NCBI GenBank assembly: GCA_017940005.1
Contig: JAGAZO010000016.1
Coordinates: forward strand, 62,001 to 126,000
Direction: 5' to 3'
Origin: Treponema sp.
Lineage (GTDB): Bacteria; Spirochaetota; Spirochaetia; Treponematales; Treponemataceae
DNA length: 64,000 nucleotides
In this document: in pieces, positions 34,771-43,050 of the stretch
Position numbering within the stretch: the first letter of the stretch is position 1
Layout of the letters: each line of letters opens with the position of its first letter
The notes under the pieces: model-generated
What the model was told of the DNA's origin: nothing
Seen by the model: only the letters and a program-made list of their open reading frames with translations
Databases searched by the model: none
Program-made: the position numbers and the translations under genes

Positions 34771-37700
34771 ATGGCAAAGAAAAAAACAGACGACATCGAT
34801 ATAACGCAAGAAGGCGGCAGCGTTCATATTTCCCAAGCGGAAGTAGACGCTGTGTTCAGCAAACTCAACACTGCATCTGACGACAAAAAAACTGACGACA
34901 CGGAAAAAAGCGCGCCGAAAAAGAGCGCAAAAAAATCGACGGAGATTATACCCGCAGACCAAATGCTGCCGGTAAAACTACCGCTTGTACCGCTTGCGGG
35001 GCGCCCTATTTTTCCAGGCATCTTTACGCCGCTCATGATAAGCGCGCCTGATGACACAAGAGTGATAGAAGAGGCGTATGCGGGCGGCGGCTACATAGGC
35101 ATCTGCATGCTCAAAAATGAAGTGGAAAGCCCCGCCGTTTCAGACTTGCATGAGGTAGGCACTGTCGCTCGAATTATTAAAAAAATCAATCTGCCTGACG
35201 GCGGACTCAATGTGTTTATTTCCACACTCAAACGATTCCGCATACGCAAAGCGCTGCACAATGGTGCGCCTATGGCTGCCGCCGCCGAGTACCTCGATGA
35301 CGAAGAGGACGACACGTTTGAAGTGAAGGCGCTCACGCGCGCGCTTTTAAGCGAGATGAAAGAGGTGTCGGAAAATAATCCGCTTTTTTCCGAAGAGATG
35401 CGGCTCAACATGGTGAACATTGACCATCCGGGAAAAATTGCGGACTTCATTGCGTCCATTCTCAACATTGACAAAGCTGACCAGCAGAAAATCCTTGAAA
35501 TGATAAATGTGCGCCAGCGCATGGAGCAGGTGCTCGTGTATATTAAAAAAGAGCAGGAACTGTTGCGCGTGCAGAAAAAAATTCAAAACGAATTGAACGA
35601 GCGCGTCGAAAAAAATCAGCGCGAATATTTTTTGCGCGAAGAACTGAAATCTATTCAGGAAGAGCTTGGCACAGATGCGGAAGGGAACGCGACAGATTAT
35701 CAAAAGTTTAAGAAAAAAGTTGAAGAGTTTCACTTTGAGGGCGAAATAAAAGAAGCTGTTGAAAACGAGCTTGAAAAGTTCAACTTGATGGATCCAAACT
35801 CTGGCGAATACATAGGCACGCGCAATTTTCTTGAACTGGTGACGCAGCTTCCGTGGAATGAAAAGCCGTACGAAAATTACTCGCTTGACGAAGCGAAAAA
35901 AATTCTTGAGCGCGACCACTTTGGCCTTGACGATGTAAAAAAACGGATTATGGAATTCTTGTCTGTGCGCAAGCTCAAGCAAGACGCAAAAGGCACAATA
36001 CTCTTGCTCGTCGGTCCTCCCGGCGTGGGAAAAACGAGTGTCGGGCATTCTGTTGCAGATGCAATGCACAAGCCGTTTTTCAGATTTTCTGTCGGCGGAC
36101 TTCGCGATGAGGCGGAAATCAAAGGGCATCGCCGCACGTATATAGGCGCGCTTCCGGGAAAAATCATACAGGGCTTGAAAATCACAAAGACGCGCGCTCC
36201 CGTTTTTATGATTGACGAAATTGACAAAATGGGGCAGAGCTATCAGGGAGATCCTGCGAGCGCGCTGCTCGAAGTGCTTGACCCGGAGCAGAATGTGGGA
36301 TTCCGCGACAACTACCTTGATTTGCCGTTCGACATTTCAGATGTGTTTTTTATCCTCACGGCGAACACGCTTGACTCTATCCCGGAGCCGCTGCTTGACC
36401 GCGCAGAAATCATTCAGCTTCCCGGCTACATTGACCAGGAAAAAATCGAGATTGCAAAGCACTATCTTATTCCGAAAAACAGTAAGAAAAACGGACTCGA
36501 AAAAAATCAAGTGACGTACACAAAAGACGCGCTCCTCATGATTGCAGAGGAATACGCGCGCGAGGCAGGCGTGCGCAACTACGAAAAGAGCATTGACAAA
36601 ATCCACCGAAAGATTGTCACGGAGCTGATGGCGGACGCAGAAAAAAAAGCGGTGGCGGCTCAAGCAAAACTCAAAAAAGCGCGTGATGCGGAACTTGCAG
36701 CGAAAAAAGCAAAAGATGAGCGCGTGCTCACGCAGGCAGAAATTGACAAACTTGTGCAAGCGAACAGAGATTTGACGCAGCAAGAAATAGACGCGCTTGT
36801 CAATTCGCGCTGGAAGCTTTCGCAAGAAGAAATAGATTTGCTCGTTGCAAAAAACAAGACGCTCACGCAAGCAGAGATTGACAAACTCGTTGAAGCGAAG
36901 CGCGAAAGCGAAAAAATACACGCGCGCGATTTTGTGGACAAAACGAAAAAATACACGATTGACGCAAAAGCGCTTTCAAAATATCTGGGCAAGCCGGTGT
37001 TCGACGAAAGCGAAATCAAAAAGGCGAATGTTGCAGGAACTGCGATAGGGCTTGCGTGGACGAGCATGGGCGGCGACACGCTGCTCATAGAAAGCATTGC
37101 GTATCCGAGCAGCAAAGGCGGCTTGCAGCTGACAGGACAAATGGGCGACGTCATGAAAGAAAGCGCGCAGATTGCCATGAACTGGGTAAAAGAGCAGCTG
37201 CTTCCGCGCGGCATCAAAGATGAAGCGTGGTTTGAAAAAAATGTGATTCACTTACACATTCCTGAAGGCGCAGTCAAAAAAGACGGACCGTCTGCGGGCA
37301 TCACTATGGCGACGGCGCTCATGTCGCTTTTGACAGGCAAAACGATAAAAACACACCTTGCCATGACAGGCGAACTTTCGCTTACGGGGCAAGTGCTTCC
37401 AATTGGCGGCTTGCGCGAGAAGACCGTTGCCGCGCGTCGCAACGGCATCAAAACAATTTTGATTCCCAAGGCAAATGTGCGCGATTTGGAAGAAATCCCC
37501 AAGCATGTGAAAGCGGGCATTACGTTTGTTCCGGTAACACGCGCTGAAGACGTAATGGCGCATGCGTTTCAAAGCGACGTATTGAAAAGCTCAAAAAAAG
37601 CTGTCGGTGCAAAAAGTGCGGGAAGCAGCAGCGAGATTGCAAAAAGCGCGCATGTGAAAACGAAAACGGCTGCAAAACGCACTGTCAGCAAAAGCACACA

Positions 37701-37800
37701 GAAATCATCGGTGAGGAAGAACGCGAGCGGTACGAAAAAGACAGGCGCAAAACAAGTGCCGAACGCAAAAACGCCTGTGGCACAGCGCGGGAAACAGTAG
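34771..37800 (+). CDS. lon: Lon ATP-dependent protease with FliM-like repeat insertion and basic tail
   Basis: This 1009-residue Lon has an N-terminal LON substrate domain (about 65-270), an AAA+ module (Walker A GPPGVGKTS at about 413) and a C-terminal S16 protease with the Ser-Lys dyad (KDGPSAG; Lys in GGLREKTVAARRNG). Two features are odd. Between AAA+ and protease, residues 653-710 hold four exact 15-residue repeats of L-(T/S)-Q-x-E-I-D-x-L-V, preceded by a Lys/Ala-rich helix; a related ISQAEVDAVF lies at 20-29. After the protease, about 70 residues are Lys/Ser/Ala-rich and disordered. Lon is normally about 780-820 residues. It degrades misfolded and regulatory proteins. Confidence 0.96.
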   Translation: MAKKKTDDIDITQEGGSVHISQAEVDAVFSKLNTASDDKKTDDTEKSAPKKSAKKSTEIIPADQMLPVKLPLVPLAGRPIFPGIFTPLMISAPDDTRVIEEAYAGGGYIGICMLKNEVESPAVSDLHEVGTVARIIKKINLPDGGLNVFISTLKRFRIRKALHNGAPMAAAAEYLDDEEDDTFEVKALTRALLSEMKEVSENNPLFSEEMRLNMVNIDHPGKIADFIASILNIDKADQQKILEMINVRQRMEQVLVYIKKEQELLRVQKKIQNELNERVEKNQREYFLREELKSIQEELGTDAEGNATDYQKFKKKVEEFHFEGEIKEAVENELEKFNLMDPNSGEYIGTRNFLELVTQLPWNEKPYENYSLDEAKKILERDHFGLDDVKKRIMEFLSVRKLKQDAKGTILLLVGPPGVGKTSVGHSVADAMHKPFFRFSVGGLRDEAEIKGHRRTYIGALPGKIIQGLKITKTRAPVFMIDEIDKMGQSYQGDPASALLEVLDPEQNVGFRDNYLDLPFDISDVFFILTANTLDSIPEPLLDRAEIIQLPGYIDQEKIEIAKHYLIPKNSKKNGLEKNQVTYTKDALLMIAEEYAREAGVRNYEKSIDKIHRKIVTELMADAEKKAVAAQAKLKKARDAELAAKKAKDERVLTQAEIDKLVQANRDLTQQEIDALVNSRWKLSQEEIDLLVAKNKTLTQAEIDKLVEAKRESEKIHARDFVDKTKKYTIDAKALSKYLGKPVFDESEIKKANVAGTAIGLAWTSMGGDTLLIESIAYPSSKGGLQLTGQMGDVMKESAQIAMNWVKEQLLPRGIKDEAWFEKNVIHLHIPEGAVKKDGPSAGITMATALMSLLTGKTIKTHLAMTGELSLTGQVLPIGGLREKTVAARRNGIKTILIPKANVRDLEEIPKHVKAGITFVPVTRAEDVMAHAFQSDVLKSSKKAVGAKSAGSSSEIAKSAHVKTKTAAKRTVSKSTQKSSVRKNASGTKKTGAKQVPNAKTPVAQRGKQ
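36724..36900 (+). repeat. Four tandem 45-base coding repeats inside lon
   Basis: Codons 653-710 encode four units with leucines at 653, 668, 683 and 698. The cores are LTQAEIDKLV, LTQQEIDALV, LSQEEIDLLV and LTQAEIDKLV. The DNA copies differ at third positions, so the repeats are old and kept at protein level. Confidence 0.9.
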
Positions 37801-37909
37801 CGGGGATTTGACTGCCGCACTGCTGATTTTTTGCAGTGCGGAGCGATTGCGTGAAAGCGGTGCAGACAGCAATGCACAGTGCGGGAAAGGTGGCGGGGCG
37901 GCAAATCGC

Positions 37910-38785
37910 TCAAAGCATTCCGATTTCTGAAAGCCACGCGCGCACATCTTCGTTCCAGTGAAACGCTTTCATAAACACGTTGTTCAGCATGCCGAATCCG
38001 TGTCCACCTGTGTTGTATGCGACAAATCTGCACGGCACGCCTTTTGCATTGAGCGCGTCAAAGAGCAGCTCACTGTTTACGAACTTGACAACGCTGTCAT
38101 CACGGCATGCGACGATGTATGTGGGAGGCATGTCGTCAGGGATTTGCTTTTCCATTGAAAACTTTTCTTTGCGCTCGTCGCTCATGTCTTTGTGCAACAG
38201 GCTTTTGCGCGACCATATGTTTGCAATGTCGTCACGCATGGAAACGACAGGATAGATGGGCACGACAAAATCGGGGCGCAGGCTGACGCGCGTTTGTATG
38301 CCGATTTTTTCAAGCTCGTTGTCTGTGTGCGCAAATGCGCCTGCCATAGTCACCAGGTGACCGCCTGCAGAAAATCCTATTGCGCCTACTTTGTGCACGT
38401 CTATGCCGTATGCATGCGCATTCTCGCGTACAAGCTGCAGTGCGCGCTGTATGTCTTGCAGTTGCGCGGGATGGTGCCAGTTTGCGCGCGCCACGCGGTA
38501 TCGCAGCACGAACGTGGTAACGCCGAGCGAGTTGAAATATTTTGCCGTACAGTGTCCCTCGTTGTACATGCCGAGGTGATGATAGCTTCCGCCCGGACAG
38601 ATGATGAGCGCAGTGCCGTTCGCGTTTTTAGGCTTGTTCATAAACATGACGGAGTCCGCGCGGCGCATATTTTTTACGCCTTTCCACAGCGGAATCATGC
38701 GCTGTTCGGCAAAAAGCGGAGCTGCAAAAAGGATGAGCAGCGCAAACGCGGCACGGCGCATCTGTGCAAATGATTTTGTATGCAT
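37910..38785 (-). CDS. Exported alpha/beta hydrolase (acetyl-xylan-esterase-like)
   Basis: This 291-residue protein has a cleavable signal (about 1-26, ending APLFAEQ). It has the esterase core: ICPGGSYHHLGMYNEG oxyanion loop, IGFSAGGHLVTMAG nucleophile elbow with Ser, and a late GGHGFGM His. It resembles BD-FAE-type hemicellulose/feruloyl esterases. It probably removes acyl groups from sugars or peptides outside the cytoplasm. No Shine-Dalgarno is present. TACAGT ends six bases before this ATG, again a leaderless context. A much longer upstream reading is rejected. Confidence 0.85.
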   Translation of the reverse strand: MHTKSFAQMRRAAFALLILFAAPLFAEQRMIPLWKGVKNMRRADSVMFMNKPKNANGTALIICPGGSYHHLGMYNEGHCTAKYFNSLGVTTFVLRYRVARANWHHPAQLQDIQRALQLVRENAHAYGIDVHKVGAIGFSAGGHLVTMAGAFAHTDNELEKIGIQTRVSLRPDFVVPIYPVVSMRDDIANIWSRKSLLHKDMSDERKEKFSMEKQIPDDMPPTYIVACRDDSVVKFVNSELLFDALNAKGVPCRFVAYNTGGHGFGMLNNVFMKAFHWNEDVRAWLSEIGML

Positions 38786-38791
38786 GGCAAA

Positions 38792-38820
38792 ACTGTAGCG
38801 GAATATCACGCGTGCGTCAA
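38792..38820 (-). promoter_or_regulatory. Leaderless-type promoter of the esterase gene
   Basis: TTGACG (38820-38815), 17 bases, TACAGT (38797-38792), six bases to the ATG. It lies back to back with the HAD phosphatase gene. Confidence 0.6.
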
Positions 38821-38927
38821 TATTTGCTGCCTTGCATTGAGGTGAGACTTTGTTGCGTGCTGTCTGTTGCGCTCTGCTGGTTGCAAGGTATGTCACAAGC
38901 GCGCGCTTTGTGCTAGTATCAATCAGT

Positions 38928-39572
38928 ATGAAATCTATTGACGCAGTGATTTTTGACATGGACGGCGTGCTGCTCGACAGTGAAACTATTTCCGACAAGA
39001 CATGGTTTGCTGTTGCTTCTCAAATGGGGATTGGCGACATGCACGCGCTGCTCGACGACTGTCGCGGTCGCAATGCCGTCGATACGGCAACATATTTGCG
39101 CAAAAGATATGGCGCCGATTTTGATGCTGATGCATTTCTTGCGCGTACGCACCAGCTGTTTTATCAAATCGAAGAAGCGGAAGGAATCCCGCTTATGAAA
39201 GGCGCAAAAGCTGCGCTCGACTATCTTTCAAAAAAATATCGGCTTGCGCTCGCATCTTCTACTGATGGCGTTGCAGTGCATAGGCAGCTTGAGCGCGCGG
39301 GACTGCTTTCGTTTTTTGAAACATGCACTACGGGCAACATGGTGACGCACAGCAAGCCCGACCCGGAAATTTACCGCATGGCGTGCGCGTCGCTTGGCGT
39401 GCAGGCGGAACGATGCTGCGCAGTTGAAGACAGTCCAAACGGCATACGGAGCGCGCATGCGGCAGGGCTTTTGTGCATCATGGTGCCTGACAAAATACAG
39501 CCCGACGACGAGATTCGCTCGCTTGCCGACTTTATCATTCCGTCGCTCGAAAAAATTGGAGATGTGCTGTAG
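38928..39572 (+). CDS. HAD-superfamily phosphatase / phosphoglucomutase-like
   Basis: This 214-residue HAD (subfamily IA) protein has the nucleophile motif VIFDMDGVLLDSE (8-20), LALASSTD for motif II, HSKPDPEIY for motif III and VEDSPNGIRSA for motif IV. It resembles beta-phosphoglucomutases and 2-deoxyglucose-6-phosphatases. The substrate is uncertain. TAGTAT, preceded by TGC, ends eight bases before the ATG; there is no Shine-Dalgarno. Confidence 0.9.
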   Translation: MKSIDAVIFDMDGVLLDSETISDKTWFAVASQMGIGDMHALLDDCRGRNAVDTATYLRKRYGADFDADAFLARTHQLFYQIEEAEGIPLMKGAKAALDYLSKKYRLALASSTDGVAVHRQLERAGLLSFFETCTTGNMVTHSKPDPEIYRMACASLGVQAERCCAVEDSPNGIRSAHAAGLLCIMVPDKIQPDDEIRSLADFIIPSLEKIGDVL

Positions 39573-39754
39573 CGCGTCGCTGTGCTGCAATGTGCGAGAT
39601 GTGCTGTAGCGTGCTGCTGCATGCGATACGCGCTCCTTGCACGAGTACGCTATTGCACTTCTCTTGCATACTCGCTGTGTTGCACGAGCATGCCGCTGTC
39701 TCAACGTGTTGCATCTCCTTGCACGAGCGCGCCATTTTCAATATACTGCTTTTT
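39573..39754. other. Repeat-rich intergenic region before fusA
   Basis: Short direct repeats are packed here. GAGATGTGCTGTAGCG occurs at the end of the HAD gene and again about 40 bases on. CTCCTTGCACGAG occurs twice, and TTGCACGAG three times. The last TTGCAC is the -35 box of the fusA promoter. Confidence 0.6.
39719..39747 (+). promoter_or_regulatory. Leaderless-type promoter of the EF-G gene
   Basis: TTGCAC (39719-39724), 17 bases, TATACT (39742-39747), seven bases to the ATG at 39755. No Shine-Dalgarno. Confidence 0.65.
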
Positions 39755-41809
39755 ATGCAACTGAATAATATGCGAAACATCGGGATTATGGCGCACATTG
39801 ACGCGGGTAAAACGACTACGACTGAGCGCATCCTCTACTATACAAAAAAGATTCACAAAATCGGCGAAATCGATGACGGGCAGGCGACGATGGATTTTTT
39901 GCCGCAGGAGCAGGCGCGCGGCATTACGATTGCGAGTGCAGCCACAACGACGCACTGGCGCGGCTTTCAAATCAACATCATAGACACGCCCGGTCACGTT
40001 GATTTCACCGCAGAAGTTGAGCGGAGTTTGCGCGTGCTTGACGGTGCTGTTGCAGTCATCTGTGCAGTGGACGGCGTGCAGCCACAGACAGAAACAGTGT
40101 GGCATCAGGCAGACAAGTTTAGTGTGCCGCGCATATGCTTTATGAACAAGATGGACCGCGTGGGCGCAGATTTTTTCAGCTCACTGAATGATGTGAGCGA
40201 AAAGTTTGGCGTTGAATGCGTTGCGCTCCAAATCCCTATAGGGCAGGGAAGCGATTTTGAAGGCGTCATCGATTTGCTCGACATGAAGGAAATCCGCTGG
40301 AACGCAGAAGACGAGGGCGAAACATTTGTCACAAGCGACATTGCAGTACAGCGCGCGTCAGAGGCAGCATCGTGGCGTGCAAAACTCGTTGACAATGTTG
40401 CCTCCCACGATGATGCGCTTGCAGAGTTATATCTTGAAGGCAAAGAAATCTCTGTGGCGCAGCTCAAAGACGCAATCAGAAAAGAGACCATATCGAGGAA
40501 GATTGTGCCGTGCTTGCTTGGAAGCGCGCGTCACAATCAAGGCGTTCAGCCGCTCATCGACGCGGTTGTTGACTACTTGCCTGCGCCCGATGAAGTGCCG
40601 CCTGCGCCAGGCATTCACATAAAGCGCGAAAAAGAAGAGCGCATTGATGTTGTGTGCAATCCAAGCGGAACGCCGCTCGGCCTCGTGTTTAAAATACAGC
40701 ACAATCAAAATATGGGCTATTTGTGTTTTGTGCGCATGTATTCGGGAAAGTTTTCGAGCGGCGCGCAAATCTACAATGTGAACAAAAAAAAGCGCGAGCG
40801 CATAAACCGCATGTTCAGAATAAACGCAGATAAAGAAGAGCCGATTGACAGCATTGAAGCGGGCGACATTGCGGCGTTCATCGGCTTGAAGCTCGCGCAG
40901 ACAGGCGACACGCTCGGAAGCGAGGGCATGCCGGTGCTGCTTGAGCAAGTGCAGTTTCCGGAGCCTGTCATCTCTGTTGCGCTTGAGCCTGAGTCGCTTG
41001 CAGAGCGCGACAAAATGAACGAGACGCTCGAAATCCTTTCGCACGAAGACCCTACGTTTACCTATCACGAAGACGAGGAAACAGGTCAGCTCATCATAAG
41101 CGGCATGGGTGAGCTGCACCTCGACGTGCTGGTAACGCGCATGAAAGATGATTTTAAAGTGAAGTGCCGCGTCGGCGCGCCGCAAGTGACATACCGCGAG
41201 GCGGTGACTGCCTCTTCTGATGCAAGCGAAAGCTACAGCCGCGTGCTTGGCGGCAAAGAGCATACGGCGGGCATCACGGTGCATGTGGAGCCGCGCGAGC
41301 AGGGAGCGGGCAATTTGTATGTATGCACAGTGAAGAGCGGCAGCGCGCCGCAAGAAATTTTTGAAGCCATGCAAAGCGCGTTTGAAAGCGCGTTTCAGTC
41401 GGGCATACAGTACGGCTATCCGTGCACTGACACCGCCGTTACCGTAACGGCAATCGAATACAACGAGCTTACCTCTACAACATTTGCGTTTGAAGCGTGC
41501 GCTGCCGCAGTGTTTGACAAAGCGTGTACTGCTGCAAAGCCAGAGTTGCTTGAACCTGTTATGAACGTTGACATCTCGTGCCCAAAAGAATTTGTTGGAG
41601 ATGCCATGAGCCAAGTAACTGCGCGCGGCGGCATCATCATGGGGCAGGATTCAAAACAGTCTGTGGAAATTATTCACGCGCAGTCACCTATGGCAAAGAT
41701 GTTTGGCTTTTCCACAAACTTGCGTTCCGCTACGCAAGGGCGCGCCTCGTTCTCCATGGAGTTCAGCCACTTTCAAGTGAAGCAGGGCAGGCTGGGGACT
41801 CTTGCATAG
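39755..41809 (+). CDS. fusA: Elongation factor G
   Basis: This 684-residue translational GTPase has G1 AHIDAGKTT, switch I RGITIASAATT, G3 DTPGHVDF and G4 NKMD, followed by domains II-V (IISGMGELHLDVLVTRMK in domain III/IV). It promotes translocation, or ribosome recycling if it is a second paralogue of the spdEFG2 kind. No rpsL-rpsG-tuf neighbours are present, which favours a secondary copy. A longer upstream frame is low in quality. The chosen ATG lies seven bases after a good -10 box. Confidence 0.9.
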   Translation: MQLNNMRNIGIMAHIDAGKTTTTERILYYTKKIHKIGEIDDGQATMDFLPQEQARGITIASAATTTHWRGFQINIIDTPGHVDFTAEVERSLRVLDGAVAVICAVDGVQPQTETVWHQADKFSVPRICFMNKMDRVGADFFSSLNDVSEKFGVECVALQIPIGQGSDFEGVIDLLDMKEIRWNAEDEGETFVTSDIAVQRASEAASWRAKLVDNVASHDDALAELYLEGKEISVAQLKDAIRKETISRKIVPCLLGSARHNQGVQPLIDAVVDYLPAPDEVPPAPGIHIKREKEERIDVVCNPSGTPLGLVFKIQHNQNMGYLCFVRMYSGKFSSGAQIYNVNKKKRERINRMFRINADKEEPIDSIEAGDIAAFIGLKLAQTGDTLGSEGMPVLLEQVQFPEPVISVALEPESLAERDKMNETLEILSHEDPTFTYHEDEETGQLIISGMGELHLDVLVTRMKDDFKVKCRVGAPQVTYREAVTASSDASESYSRVLGGKEHTAGITVHVEPREQGAGNLYVCTVKSGSAPQEIFEAMQSAFESAFQSGIQYGYPCTDTAVTVTAIEYNELTSTTFAFEACAAAVFDKACTAAKPELLEPVMNVDISCPKEFVGDAMSQVTARGGIIMGQDSKQSVEIIHAQSPMAKMFGFSTNLRSATQGRASFSMEFSHFQVKQGRLGTLA

Positions 41810-41864
41810 AAGCGAAAAAGCGCATATCCATTCATATGCGAAAATAGCACATATCATTTATACA

Positions 41865-41893
41865 TTGACATAATTTTTGCTTTTTGCTATTAT
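41865..41893 (+). promoter_or_regulatory. Promoter of tRNA-Leu
   Basis: Perfect TTGACA (41865-41870), 17 bases, TATTAT (41888-41893), 11 bases before the mature tRNA 5' end. Confidence 0.75.
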
Positions 41894-41904
41894 ACATTCT
41901 GCAC

Positions 41905-41986
41905 GCGGGGATGGTGGAATTGGTAGACACGCTAGCTTGAGGTGCTAGTGGCGCGAGCCGTGCCTGTTCAAGTCAGGTTCTCCGCA
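41905..41986 (+). tRNA. tRNA-Leu (anticodon GAG)
   Basis: Acceptor GCGGGGA pairs with TCTCCGC. The D arm has TTGGTAGACACG, the anticodon arm CTAGC-TTGAGGT-GCTAG carries GAG, a long variable arm is present as in class II tRNAs, and the T arm is CCTG-TTCAAGT-CAGG. CCA is not encoded, so a tRNA nucleotidyltransferase must add it. Confidence 0.95.
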
Positions 41987-42022
41987 AAAGAGGATTACTG
42001 GTTTTCCGGTAATCCTCTTTTT
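41987..42022 (+). terminator. Intrinsic terminator after tRNA-Leu
   Basis: AAGAGGATTACTGG pairs with CCGGTAATCCTCTT around a TTTT loop, and the stem runs into TTTTTG. It starts directly after the tRNA. Confidence 0.9.
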
Positions 42023-42056
42023 GTTTGCATTGAAAATTTTACTTTGCGGGTAGCGT

Positions 42057-42896
42057 ATGATAGCGGTGCTTGTTAATTGCATTTCGATTATTGCAGGTTC
42101 GATTGTTGGACTGCTTTTCTCAAAAAAGATGTCAGGTGAATCATCGAGCGTAATTCAAACTGCGGCAGGCGCTGTCACGGTTGTGCTCGGTTTGCAGATG
42201 GCATTTCGCTATCAGAGCATTGTATATTTAACGCTGTCGATGATACTCGGAGGATTACTCGGCACCTGGTGGAACATAGACGGCCGCATTTTGCAGTTTG
42301 GTGCCTTTTTGCAAAAACTTGTGTCGCGCACGAGCAGCGTGAAGCACGATGCGACGCACATCGGAGAAAGCATGCAACCTGACAATGCGTTGGAGCGCAC
42401 TGTGGCGCACGCTGGAAAAGCCGACACGTCGTCGGAAGCGTTGGAGCCTGTCAGCGCTGATAGCAGTTTAGCGCGCGGCAAAAATTTTGCATACGCGTTT
42501 TTGAATGCGTCAGTGCTTTTTTGTGTCGGCGCAATGTCTATACTCGGCTCGTTTAAAGCGGCCATTGAAAAAGATTACACGCTCATCTTTACAAAGTCGA
42601 TTCTCGACGGATTTATGGCTATTTCATTTACTGCTGCTATGGGCATTGGCACAGTGTTTTCGTGCATCACCGTGCTTATATATCAGGGCGGCCTTACCGT
42701 GCTCGCCTCACTTTTGCAGCCATATGTGTCAGACGCAATGATTGCAGAGCTTACCGGATGCGGTGGCGTTATGATTGTGATGATTGGCATAAATCTGCTC
42801 GGCTTGCGGAACATCAAAACGGCAAATTATCTTCCTGCGCTCTTGCTTGAACTAGTGTTTGTCATGCTTGCTCCGTTTGTAAAATCAATTTTTTAA
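42057..42896 (+). CDS. DUF554-family membrane protein
   Basis: This 279-residue protein has about seven membrane helices and the DUF554 pattern: an N-terminal IAVLVNCISIIAGSIVGLL, QTAAGAVTVVLGLQMAF, then LNASVLFCVGAMSILGSFKA and a C-terminal GINLLGL. The family is a putative transporter of unknown substrate. Residues about 97-140, between helices 3 and 4, form a polar low-complexity insertion (Asp/His/Ala/Ser-rich). No strong Shine-Dalgarno precedes the ATG. Confidence 0.85.
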   Translation: MIAVLVNCISIIAGSIVGLLFSKKMSGESSSVIQTAAGAVTVVLGLQMAFRYQSIVYLTLSMILGGLLGTWWNIDGRILQFGAFLQKLVSRTSSVKHDATHIGESMQPDNALERTVAHAGKADTSSEALEPVSADSSLARGKNFAYAFLNASVLFCVGAMSILGSFKAAIEKDYTLIFTKSILDGFMAISFTAAMGIGTVFSCITVLIYQGGLTVLASLLQPYVSDAMIAELTGCGGVMIVMIGINLLGLRNIKTANYLPALLLELVFVMLAPFVKSIF

Positions 42897-42927
42897 AATA
42901 AATATTTTCTTTAATAGTTTTTTGTAT

Positions 42928-42956
42928 TTACATTTTCTGAAAAATCCGTTATACTA
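42928..42956 (+). promoter_or_regulatory. Promoter of the Ig-like lipoprotein gene
   Basis: TTTACA (42928-42933), 17 bases, TATACT (42951-42956). The leader of about 85 bases ends in the Shine-Dalgarno CGGAGG. Confidence 0.7.
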
Positions 42957-43050
42957 GAGTTGATACGTAAACGAAAATGTCCGTGCAAAATGTACGACTT
43001 TTCGGAGAGAATTTACGTGTAATAATTTGTGTATTTCGGAGGTATCAGTT

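Noticed and set aside
38850-38927. Upstream extension of the HAD phosphatase
   Set aside because: The extra residues lack any match to HAD N-termini and have no Shine-Dalgarno; the promoter-like TAGTAT lies inside this stretch.
40427-41614. Open frame of 395 codons on the minus strand inside the EF-G gene
   Set aside because: Antisense to a conserved GTPase gene, with Arg/His/Ala-rich composition and no motif; a codon-bias shadow.
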